Origin: Rhodobacter xanthinilyticus
GTDB taxonomy: Bacteria; Pseudomonadota; Alphaproteobacteria; Rhodobacterales; Rhodobacteraceae
Assembly (NCBI RefSeq): GCF_001856665.1
Contig: NZ_CP017782.1
Span: 1-64,000 of the forward strand
Reading direction: 5' to 3'
DNA length: 64,000 nucleotides
The notes under the pieces were generated by a model. That model saw only the letters and a list, made by a program, of their open reading frames with translations. It made no database searches and was not told the origin of the DNA. Shown here in pieces: positions 9,292 through 16,198 of the stretch. The position numbers and the translations under genes are program-made. Position 1 is the stretch's first letter. Each line of letters starts with the position of its first letter.

Positions 9292-9952
9292 CGACCCGCC
9301 CTTTCGAATGCGGAACGAACACGATTGAGGGATTGGTTAGTTCCGGGTCGGCCATGGATTTGACCTGACGCACGACCTCATCGTTCGGCCCGCGCGCTTT
9401 CGTCTCGTAGCTGCCATCGCGCAGCTGGTCGATCGGCCCGATGTCGAGCACCCGCATCATGCAGGCCGAGACGCAATAGGGTTTGCGCCCTGCCTCCAGC
9501 TCGTCGATGCACATGTTGCACTTCTTGACGACGTTCTCTTCGGGGTCGAACTGCGGCGCGCCATAGGGGCACGAGGCCTCGCATTTGCGGCAGCCGATGC
9601 ACAGCGTGGTGTCGATGTCCACAACGCCATTGTCGGGGCGCTTGAAGATCGCGCCGGTCGGGCAGGTCGGGATGCAGGCCGGCTCCGCGCAATGGTTGCA
9701 CGACATGTTGATCTTGAAGGCGAAAACCTCGGGGAACGTGCCGCCCTCGATATATTGCACGCGGCGAAAGCGCGGCCCCGCCGAAAGCCCGTTCTTGTCC
9801 TTGCAGGCGATCTCGCAGGCACGACAGCCGATGCAATCCACGTTGTTGTGGATGAAGCCGAACTGCTGCTCGGGGACTACGGGGGTGTAGCCCTCGCGCT
9901 TGCGCTTGGCGGCATTGGCCTTGATGGCTTCCTTGTCGATCTTGTTGGCCAT
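9284..9952 (-). CDS. DmsB-like iron-sulfur electron-transfer subunit
   Basis: 222 residues with four 4Fe-4S binding motifs in the DmsB/NrfC arrangement: CIGCRACEIACK, CNHCAEPACIPTCP, CIGCRKCEASCP and CNMCIDEL ... CVSACM. No own leader is seen, so it is likely exported together with the twin-arginine catalytic subunit. A good ribosome site (AAAGGGGG) precedes the ATG. It should pass electrons between the molybdenum subunit and the periplasmic or membrane carrier; with no DmsC-type quinol anchor in the locus, the hexaheme cytochrome is the natural partner. Confidence 0.9.
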   Translation of the reverse strand: MANKIDKEAIKANAAKRKREGYTPVVPEQQFGFIHNNVDCIGCRACEIACKDKNGLSAGPRFRRVQYIEGGTFPEVFAFKINMSCNHCAEPACIPTCPTGAIFKRPDNGVVDIDTTLCIGCRKCEASCPYGAPQFDPEENVVKKCNMCIDELEAGRKPYCVSACMMRVLDIGPIDQLRDGSYETKARGPNDEVVRQVKSMADPELTNPSIVFVPHSKGRVDG

Positions 9953-9967
9953 GATGGTTTGCCCCCT

Positions 9968-12532
9968 TTACTGATCGCGCCGGAAGACATGGGAGCGCGC
10001 CGTGGCCAGCTGATCCCATCCGGGGCGGTGATGCAGGTCGGTCTTGCGGATGTTGCACAGCACCGTGTTGTAGGCGAAGGCCCCGGCGGGCGAGGGATCG
10101 TCCTTGGTCAGGAAATCCGGGTTGCCCGCGCGGTCCACGCCGTCCTTGTCGAGGTCCATCCAGGCGCCCTCATGCAGCACCAGAACGCCGGGCATACAGC
10201 GCTCGGTCACATAGACCGGGGTCACCACGCGGCCGCGATCGTTCCACAACTCGACGATGTCGCCATGCTTGATGCCCATGCGTTTGGCATCGGCGGCGTT
10301 CATCGTCGTTTCCTGACTGAAGGTCTCGCGCAGCCATGGGATGTTGTTGAAGATCGAATGCGTGCGCCAGCGCGGATGCGGGCTGATCAGGTGGAAGGGG
10401 TAGGTCGCGGTCAGCGGATGGTTGAGGCTTTCCCAGGGCTCGATCCATTTCGGGATCGCGGGGATTTCATAGCCGTATTGCGTGCGGCTCCAGTCGTCGA
10501 TCTGCGCCAGTTGCGAGGACAGGATCTCGATCTTGCCCGAGGGGGTCTGGAACGGCAGGCCCTGCTCGATCTGGGCGCGGAAGGCGACATGCGGCTGCGA
10601 CAGGATGAACTTGTAGACGCCGCGCTTCTTGAACTCTTCCCAGCTCCATTCGACATGCTGGTGCTCTTGCACCTTGTGCCACCAGTCGACCAGATAGGCT
10701 TCGTCGGTCGCATCGGGATTGTCGAAATAGTCGCGCGCGGCCTTCGGGTTGTAGGCCGGGCCAAAGCCAAGGCGCCAGGCAAGCTCGGTATAGACCTGGA
10801 AGTCGGTCTTGCTCTCGCCCAGAGGCTCGATGACCTTCGGGCGGTGGATGTAGTAATGCCCCTTGTACCAGGGCAGCGCGACATCGTGGCGCTCGAAATG
10901 GGTGGCGATGGGCAGCAGGTAGTCGGCCCAGATGCCGGTCGGCGTGATCGTGCTGTCCGAGCAAACCAGAAGGCTTTCGCCCTCGCCCTGTTCGTCGAGC
11001 TTGCGGATGGCCGCGATCTCTTTGTTGATGTTCGTCAACTGGTTGAACCAGTCCGAGCCCTGCCAGAAGATGCCGCGGATATTCGGAACCACCCCGTCGA
11101 ACTGGTCGCTGCGCGGCCACAGACCGGCCTCTTGCCGGGTGACATTGGGGTAGTTGAGCACGATATGCGCCCAACGGTCGGACTTGATCGAGGCATACCA
11201 GACGTTGGCATATTGGTCATAGGGATAGGCCACCGCCTCGGAGTGCCAGGCCTTGCCCACGCCTTCGGCGCAGCCGCCGAGGATGCCGATATTGCCGGTC
11301 ATCGCCTGAAGCGCCGCCGCCATGCGGTTATATTGCTCACCATAGGCATTGCGCCCCGGTGCCCAGCTGGCCTTGAGCGCGGCGGGCTTGGTGGTGGCAT
11401 ACATTTCGGCCAGCTTGCGGATGTCATCGGCCTTCACGCCGCAGATCTCGGCGGCCCATTCGGGCGTCTTCGGCACGCCGTCATTCGTGCCAAGGATGTA
11501 TTCCTTGAAGCTTTCATGCCCCCGCTGATAGGCCCAGTTCGGCGTCGTGCCCGGGTCCATGCCCTGCACGAAGCGGTCGATGAAGCCCTGATCGTGCCAG
11601 CCATTGTCCCAGATGTGATAGGCCATGCCTGCCATCATCGCGGCATCGGTATTGGGACGGATCGGGATCCACCAGGCGTCATAGGCGGCGGCCGAGTCGG
11701 TGTACTGCGGGTCGATCAGCACGAACTTGCAGCCACGCTGCTTGGCCATGCGCATGTAATAGAACGTGTTGCCGCCATGGAAGGTATAGGCCGGGTTCCA
11801 GCCCCACATGATGATCAGCTTGGAATGCGCATAGGCGTCATCCTCGTTGCCATCTTCGATCGTGCCGAAGGTCATCCGGCTAGAAAACGTCGTGCCCTGA
11901 TAAGAGGGCACCGACCAGCTCGAGGTGCGGCAGCCAAACATACCCAGAAACCGGCCCAACAGCCCCTCGATCTGGTCGGATTTATGCAGAACCCCGTAAG
12001 AGGCGCCCGCATAGGATTGGTCAAGCAGGGCCTGCGGCCCGTATTTGTCGCGCAGATAGACCATACGCTCGGCGATCTCGGTCAGCGCCTGATCCCAGCT
12101 CACGCGCTTGAACTTGCCCTCGCCGCGCTTGCCCACGCGCTTCATCGGATACAGCAGCCGCTCGGGCGAATAGAGCCGCGAGCGGTAGCTGCGCCCGCGC
12201 AGACAGGCCCGCAACTGCGGCTTTTCCTCGGTGTCGGTGCCATAGGCATCGCCCTGATAGGTGCCGTTATCGGTGGACAGACGCACGATCACGTCGCCCT
12301 TCTTATGCGCCACCAGCATGTGCCGCGAGCCGCAGTTATGCGCGCAGGAGGTCACGACGGTTTCAAGATCGTCGTCGCGCGGATAGGGCTCGTAGGCGAA
12401 GGCATTGGCCTTGCGCGCGCCCGCTGGCATCACCAGTGCCGTTGCGGCTGCGGCGCTGGCGGTTTGCAGGAACTGGCGCCGGGTGGGGGTGAACAGCCGT
12501 GCCCAGGCTGCGGGGTTGAACCGGGTGGTCAT
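9968..12532 (-). CDS. DmsA-like molybdopterin oxidoreductase, catalytic subunit
   Basis: The ATG at 12532 is preceded by AAGGAG; a GTG six codons upstream is less likely. A twin-arginine leader (TRRQFLQTASAAAATALV, cleavage near ANA) sends the folded protein to the periplasm. The Fe-S motif is Cys63-x3-Cys67-x3-His71 with Cys110 in RACLRGRSYR; E. coli DmsA has Cys (CGSRC) where His71 stands. Further DmsA-like signatures: KRVGKRGEGKFKRVSW, IDPQYTDSAAAYDAWWIPIR and WQGSDWFNQ, with a Ser-rich stretch (SSWSVPSYQGTTFSSRM) where DmsA has its molybdenum-ligand serine. Length (854) fits the family. Substrate is not determined: DMSO, another S-oxide, or oxidation of a reduced sulfur compound are all possible. 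Confidence 0.88.
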   Translation of the reverse strand: MTTRFNPAAWARLFTPTRRQFLQTASAAAATALVMPAGARKANAFAYEPYPRDDDLETVVTSCAHNCGSRHMLVAHKKGDVIVRLSTDNGTYQGDAYGTDTEEKPQLRACLRGRSYRSRLYSPERLLYPMKRVGKRGEGKFKRVSWDQALTEIAERMVYLRDKYGPQALLDQSYAGASYGVLHKSDQIEGLLGRFLGMFGCRTSSWSVPSYQGTTFSSRMTFGTIEDGNEDDAYAHSKLIIMWGWNPAYTFHGGNTFYYMRMAKQRGCKFVLIDPQYTDSAAAYDAWWIPIRPNTDAAMMAGMAYHIWDNGWHDQGFIDRFVQGMDPGTTPNWAYQRGHESFKEYILGTNDGVPKTPEWAAEICGVKADDIRKLAEMYATTKPAALKASWAPGRNAYGEQYNRMAAALQAMTGNIGILGGCAEGVGKAWHSEAVAYPYDQYANVWYASIKSDRWAHIVLNYPNVTRQEAGLWPRSDQFDGVVPNIRGIFWQGSDWFNQLTNINKEIAAIRKLDEQGEGESLLVCSDSTITPTGIWADYLLPIATHFERHDVALPWYKGHYYIHRPKVIEPLGESKTDFQVYTELAWRLGFGPAYNPKAARDYFDNPDATDEAYLVDWWHKVQEHQHVEWSWEEFKKRGVYKFILSQPHVAFRAQIEQGLPFQTPSGKIEILSSQLAQIDDWSRTQYGYEIPAIPKWIEPWESLNHPLTATYPFHLISPHPRWRTHSIFNNIPWLRETFSQETTMNAADAKRMGIKHGDIVELWNDRGRVVTPVYVTERCMPGVLVLHEGAWMDLDKDGVDRAGNPDFLTKDDPSPAGAFAYNTVLCNIRKTDLHHRPGWDQLATARSHVFRRDQ

Positions 12533-12546
12533 GGTTCTGCTCTCCT

Positions 12547-14019
12547 TCACTCGGCAGTTTCGGGCAGACGGTATTTTTCGTCCGAGGCGGTGGGGCGGTC
12601 AGCGGCCCAGGCGGGGGTCTCGGGGTCCATTCCGGGCCAGGGGTGCCGCGCATAGGGATACGAGATCCGATACCAGGCGCGCCCGCCGTGGCAGCCGTAG
12701 CAGGTGTCCGACGAGACCTCTTTCGCCAGCTCTTCGATATTGGCCGCGTTGAGGTAGGTCACGTTGTGACGGTTGGTGCGGAACAGCTCACCATGGCAGC
12801 TCAGGCAGCCATTCGCGGTTGCCGGATCGGTGGGGTCTTCCATATCGCCGCGCACCTCGTGCCACGGACCACCAAGGCCCATGATCTCGACGGGGTCCGG
12901 CATCGCGCCATGGCAGCGCAGGCAGGTGGTCTCGGGGTTGACCATCTTGCGGTTGGTGAACTCGGGGCTGGCCGAGGCGCTGAAGAAGGGGCGGCCCGGC
13001 ATCATGTCGGGGCTTTCCTCGCGCGGGTCATTGCCCTGGTGGCAGAAGTTGCACTGAAGGTTCATCACCTCCTGCGCGAAATCGCTTTGCAGGTGGCGCC
13101 AATGCAGGTCGGCCTGCGGGCCGCTGTAGGTATCCAGCGTTTGATACCAGGCGAGGCTCGTTTCGGCCTGCACCCCGGCGGGGCTTTCCGCGCGCGGCTT
13201 GGCATCGTTGATTTCCTGGTGACACACGAGGCATTCGGCATTCGAGGCCGTCTCGATGTTCTTCGGGAAATGGATCGGGTGATAGCGCGCCTCGTCGTAG
13301 CTAAGGCCTTCGACTTCGGCCTCAAGGGCGGCAACGCGTGCGGCGATCTCGGCTTCCTGCTCGGCGCTCGGCGCGGGCGGGTTGGTAAAGGGGATCTGCG
13401 CGATCTCGGGCGCCTCGGCTGCGGGCGCCTCGGTCGCGGCCGGTGCTTCGGAGGCCACCGCATCGGACTGCGCGAAGGGCAGATCGCCCGGCGCGATCGG
13501 TGCGTCGTTCTGACCGGCCAGCCAGGCAATCAGATTGTGCCGGTCGGCGGGTTTGGACAGGCCAGCGAAGGCCATCGTGGTGCCGGGGACCATATCCTTG
13601 GGCTTGGTCAGATATTGGTCGAGCCGCTCGGGGCTCCAGACCTCATTCGCCTGGGCCAGCATGGCCTCGGAATAGGAAAAGCCCGCAGCCGAGGCCACGG
13701 GACGCGCGACGATGTTCCACAGGTTCGGGCCGGTGCGAGCGGCGCCGCCCTGATCCGCTGTATGGCAGGCGGCGCATTTCTGGAAGACCTTGGCGCCAGC
13801 CTCGGGGTCGAGTGCGGCGACCTGAGCCTCGGCCGGTGCCGGGGCGGTCGCGGATGCGGTTTGGGACGGCGCGGCCTCTGCCGTCGCCTCCGGCGCGCTG
13901 GCCGGTTCATCAACTGAAATCGAGTAAAGCAAGGAGCCGACGGCATTCAAAGCCACCAGCGACGTGGAACCGAGCAATACGCCGAATGCCAGACCGAGAA
14001 TGGATTCGAATTTCGTCAT
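12547..14019 (-). CDS. membrane-anchored hexaheme cytochrome c (monohaem plus pentahaem fusion)
   Basis: 490 residues. An N-terminal membrane anchor (about 5-35) is followed by an Ala/Pro/Glu-rich linker, then a class I cytochrome c domain (CAACH at 82-86, axial Met in VPGTTMAFAGL near 149), a second Ala/Pro-rich linker, and a C-terminal domain with five more CxxCH motifs at 263, 323, 366, 405 and 440. The first domain resembles membrane cytochrome c552/CycM; the second resembles small multihaem electron carriers such as NapB or octahaem-type fragments. It ends 14 bases before the DmsA-like start. Most likely it replaces the usual quinol-oxidising anchor and links the molybdoenzyme to the respiratory chain. 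The domain fusion is unusual. Confidence 0.85.
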   Translation of the reverse strand: MTKFESILGLAFGVLLGSTSLVALNAVGSLLYSISVDEPASAPEATAEAAPSQTASATAPAPAEAQVAALDPEAGAKVFQKCAACHTADQGGAARTGPNLWNIVARPVASAAGFSYSEAMLAQANEVWSPERLDQYLTKPKDMVPGTTMAFAGLSKPADRHNLIAWLAGQNDAPIAPGDLPFAQSDAVASEAPAATEAPAAEAPEIAQIPFTNPPAPSAEQEAEIAARVAALEAEVEGLSYDEARYHPIHFPKNIETASNAECLVCHQEINDAKPRAESPAGVQAETSLAWYQTLDTYSGPQADLHWRHLQSDFAQEVMNLQCNFCHQGNDPREESPDMMPGRPFFSASASPEFTNRKMVNPETTCLRCHGAMPDPVEIMGLGGPWHEVRGDMEDPTDPATANGCLSCHGELFRTNRHNVTYLNAANIEELAKEVSSDTCYGCHGGRAWYRISYPYARHPWPGMDPETPAWAADRPTASDEKYRLPETAE

Positions 14020-14048
14020 CGCAGGCTATCCGTGCAAGAGGAGGTGCA

Positions 14049-14066
14049 GGAGGCGCGAACGCCTCC
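14049..14066 (-). promoter_or_regulatory. RNA hairpin with UUCG loop between the Met-rich and hexaheme genes
   Basis: On the minus strand a perfect 7-bp stem GGAGGCG/CGCCTCC closes a TTCG loop, giving a very stable RNA hairpin in the 67-base gap. No T tract follows. It may act as an mRNA stabiliser or processing site that lets the upstream Met-rich gene be expressed more strongly than the downstream genes. Confidence 0.45.
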
Positions 14067-14086
14067 CACGATTGGCAAGGCTCGGG

Positions 14087-14821
14087 TTACTTGGCCATGA
14101 ACGAGGTGCAGACCCAGCCGTCACCCATGCCGCTCATGCCGCTCATACCCGACATGCCACCCATGCCGGACATACCGCCCATGCCGGACATACCCGACAT
14201 GCCACCCATACCGGACATACCGGACATACCGCCCATGCCGGACATACCCGACATGCCGCCCATACCGGACATACCGCCCATGCCCGACATGCCACCCATG
14301 CCGGACATACCCGACATGCCACCCATGCCGGACATACCGCCCATGCCGCTCATACCCGACATGCCACCCATGCCGGACATACCGCCCATGCCGGACATAC
14401 CCGACATGCCACCCATACCGGACATACCGGACATACCGCCCATGCCGGACATACCGCCCATGCCCGACATGCCACCCATGCCGGACATACCGCCCATGCC
14501 GCTCATACCCGACATGCCACCCATGCCGGACATACCGCCCATGCCGCTCATGCCCGACATGCCGCCCATACCGGACATCCCCGACATGCCGCTCATGCCT
14601 TGCATTGCAGGTGCGTAGGTCCACTGCACGCAGACGCCTTCGCCGCCGGCCATGCCGCTCATGCCCGACATGCCACCCATCCCGGACATACCGCTCATGC
14701 CCGACATACCGCCCATGCCGGACATGCCGCTCATACCCGACATGCTGTCGGCCAGTGCCACGCCGCCGACGGCGCCGGCGCACAGCAGGATGGCCAGAGC
14801 TCCCTTAACCATAGCTTTCAT
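14087..14821 (-). CDS. secreted methionine-rich tandem-repeat protein
   Basis: The 244-residue product starts at an ATG with AAGGAG upstream and has a clear signal peptide (cleavage after VALA, before DSMSGM). The mature chain is almost entirely MSGMGG (six residues) and MSGMSGMGG (nine residues) units, about 66 Met in roughly 219 residues. Two short unique segments break the array: GEGVCVQWTYAPAMQG and the C-terminal GDGWVCTSFMAK; each has one Cys and aromatic residues, so a disulfide is possible. Nothing in my memory matches it closely. Met-rich periplasmic proteins often bind Cu(I) or Ag(I), and Met residues can also be reversibly oxidised. Its place at the head of the molybdoenzyme operon suggests a shared job. 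Confidence 0.8.
   Translation of the reverse strand: MKAMVKGALAILLCAGAVGGVALADSMSGMSGMSGMGGMSGMSGMSGMGGMSGMSGMAGGEGVCVQWTYAPAMQGMSGMSGMSGMGGMSGMSGMGGMSGMGGMSGMSGMGGMSGMGGMSGMGGMSGMGGMSGMSGMGGMSGMSGMGGMSGMGGMSGMSGMGGMSGMGGMSGMSGMGGMSGMGGMSGMGGMSGMSGMGGMSGMSGMGGMSGMSGMGGMSGMGGMSGMSGMSGMGDGWVCTSFMAK
14124..14748 (-). repeat. 18/27-bp coding tandem repeat array
   Basis: Tandem 18-bp and 27-bp units encoding MSGMGG and MSGMSGMGG, in two blocks (14124-14606 and 14652-14748) separated by a unique segment. Synonymous bases vary between units (cataccc, catgcca, cataccg), so the array is not perfectly homogenised and the protein pattern seems to be under selection. Confidence 0.85.
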
Positions 14822-14913
14822 TTCACTCTCCTTGGTGATGGCCGCTCACGGGGTCGCCCGTCAGGGCCTGTTGCCCGGGGAACCCCCCGGATGGGCAGCG
14901 CCGCGCGCCGCTC

Positions 14914-15270
14914 TCATTCGATGTCGTGCCAGTGCCGCAGGTCGTAAGGCCCGGTCATTCCGGGATGGATGAACGGGGTGAACCAGGCGCCCTGATCGTC
15001 GAGCCATGCTAGGATGGTCGGGGGAATGGGGGCCTCGATCCCGTGGGCCGCGTTTTCCTGCCAGTTTGCGTCCGGCGTGAATTGCACGATGACCGGTGCA
15101 CCCTCGGGCCGCGCGTTGGGGGCGATGCCGCCGATGAACCCGGTTGCGTCCTGCGAATGCGCTGCGGAAGCCAGGGCAATGCCGAGGCTAGATGCGAGGC
15201 TGGCGATCATCAGAGACCGGATAAGACGTTTGGGCTTGGTCGGTTTCGCATTGGCCGCAGGACAGATCAT
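14914..15270 (-). CDS. small secreted protein of unknown function heading the molybdoenzyme operon
   Basis: About 118 residues from the ATG at 15270 (a GTG at 15279 is possible). A basic N-region (KPTKPKRLIRS) and hydrophobic core (LMIASLASSLGIALASA) form a signal peptide. The mature part includes GIAPNARPEGAPVI and a histidine-containing end, GPYDLRHWHDIE. No domain was recognised. It is the first gene of the minus-strand block, 92 bases upstream of the Met-rich gene, and the palindromes at 15411-15486 lie in front of it, so it is likely co-regulated with the cytochrome and reductase genes. Confidence 0.65.
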   Translation of the reverse strand: MICPAANAKPTKPKRLIRSLMIASLASSLGIALASAAHSQDATGFIGGIAPNARPEGAPVIVQFTPDANWQENAAHGIEAPIPPTILAWLDDQGAWFTPFIHPGMTGPYDLRHWHDIE

Positions 15271-15355
15271 CGCACTCACTTTCGCTGGGGCCCGGCCTTT
15301 GTGTTCAGAGGCCCGGGTTGGCAGCGAAACCTTAGCAAAAGATCATGCGCTAAGA

Positions 15356-15361
15356 AGTATA
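15356..15361 (-). promoter_or_regulatory. possible -10 box for the molybdoenzyme operon
   Basis: On the minus strand TATACT matches a sigma70 -10 box in an AT-rich island; no good -35 box lies 16-18 bases upstream, as expected for an activator-dependent promoter. The nearest palindrome centre is about 60-70 bases upstream of the predicted start. Confidence 0.35.
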
Positions 15362-15410
15362 AATGCTTTAAATACAGTAACTTGGCTTGCTGCGTGGGTT
15401 GGTATATGGC

Positions 15411-15423
15411 TGCCAAATTGGCA
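15411..15423. promoter_or_regulatory. palindromic regulator site 1
   Basis: TGCCAAATTGGCA, a 13-bp dyad. It is the exact reverse complement of site 2 and lies about 145 bases upstream of the 15270 start codon. Likely binding site of the NtrC-like regulator encoded at 4288-5631; this is inferred from position and spacing. Confidence 0.55.
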
Positions 15424-15473
15424 CGCCGCGTCGCGGCATCGCGTGGCGTGGCCACGATAGCGCGGCGCGGTCC

Positions 15474-15486
15474 TGCCAATTTGGCA
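15474..15486. promoter_or_regulatory. palindromic regulator site 2
   Basis: TGCCAATTTGGCA, centred 63 bases (six helical turns) from site 1, so two bound dimers would sit on the same face of the helix. Nothing else was recognised between 15487 and 15669. Confidence 0.55.
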
Positions 15487-15669
15487 GAAGCCGGGATGAC
15501 GGGTTGTCATGCGGCGCATTGACGCATGAGTTCGGCGCGGGCGTTCCAAAGGGCCTGGGAGCACGTCGCGGTCTTCGCGGTGGTGCGGAATCGACGGGAA
15601 CTCGATTCGCGGCAAGGCGGAAAAGCCCGATCCAGGGCGAGGATGTGTGGGGGTGTTCAGCAAAAGGAA

Positions 15670-15697
15670 ACCCGCCGCAGAGTGACCTGCGGCGGGT
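15670..15697 (-). terminator. Rho-independent terminator of the glycine-zipper lipoprotein gene
   Basis: An 11-bp perfect stem (ACCCGCCGCAG / CTGCGGCGGGT, 6-base loop) followed on the minus strand by TTTCCTTTTG. It lies 58 bases past the stop of the gene at 15755-16021. Confidence 0.8.
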
Positions 15698-15754
15698 GCG
15701 CGGCGCGACCGCTTTGGCGCGCCCCTCGGCAGCGTTGCGCCGCCGAGGCCTGAA

Positions 15755-16021
15755 TCAGTTGCAGGGGGCTTCGTAAATCGCGCCGGTCTGCGGGTTGCGG
15801 TAGGTGCAGAGCTTGTTGGTGGGCGTCGCATTGGCGCCGATCGCGGTGCCGATGGCCGCGCCCGCAAGCGTCGTTGCCGCCGTACCCTTGCCGCCGCCCA
15901 GCTGGCTGCCGACAGCCGCGCCTGCAAGTGCGCCCGTTGCGGCATTGATCCCCTGGTCGTTGGTGCAACCCGCCAGGAACCCGATCAACACCAACATCCC
16001 GATAGATGCCGTCTTCCGCAT
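15755..16021 (-). CDS. glycine-zipper outer-membrane lipoprotein
   Basis: 88 residues. The signal peptide ends in a lipobox, FLAGC, so the mature protein starts with lipidated Cys19. Two glycine-zipper segments (GALAGAAVGSQLGGG and TTLAGAAIGTAIGA) identify the YMGG-like/17-kDa surface antigen type. A short tail with two Cys (CTYRNPQTGAIYEAPC) follows. Members associate with the envelope; exact role unknown. The gene stands alone with its own terminator. Confidence 0.75.
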   Translation of the reverse strand: MRKTASIGMLVLIGFLAGCTNDQGINAATGALAGAAVGSQLGGGKGTAATTLAGAAIGTAIGANATPTNKLCTYRNPQTGAIYEAPCN

Positions 16022-16047
16022 GATATTTCCTTTCGCTCAGTGCCAGA

Positions 16048-16159
16048 TCATACCCACAGCAGGGTGAGGCACATAACTACACTCTCCCATCCGTCTAATA
16101 TGCGGACAGGGTTGTCCTTTGCGAACCATCCCGAGGTGGAGGCTGCGCTTTGCGCGCAC
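16048..16159 (-). other. possible 3' remnant of a gene cut by IS copy A
   Basis: An open frame reads out of the IS end into SGWFAKDNPVRILDGWES and stops at 16048. It may be the tail of a gene of the polysaccharide locus removed by an IS-linked deletion; it may also be chance. No family was recognised. Confidence 0.25.
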
Positions 16160-16198
16160 TGTACCGGGGCACGGTTATGAGACAGCGCGTTGCGCTGG

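Noticed and set aside
9692-12655. Long plus-strand open frame of 987 codons
   Set aside because: Antisense of the DmsA-like gene in GC-rich DNA; no ribosome site or domain.
13443-14618. Plus-strand open frame rich in PMPDIP repeats
   Set aside because: It is the antisense reading of the MSGMGG repeats; the minus-strand frame has a ribosome site and signal peptide.
14124-14748. Possible CRISPR-like array
   Set aside because: The units are contiguous coding repeats of 18/27 bp without unique spacers.
15418-15433. Possible sigma54 promoter (TGGCACG at 15418)
   Set aside because: The -12 position reads GTCGC, not TTGC, and TGGCA is part of the palindrome; it also points away from the operon.
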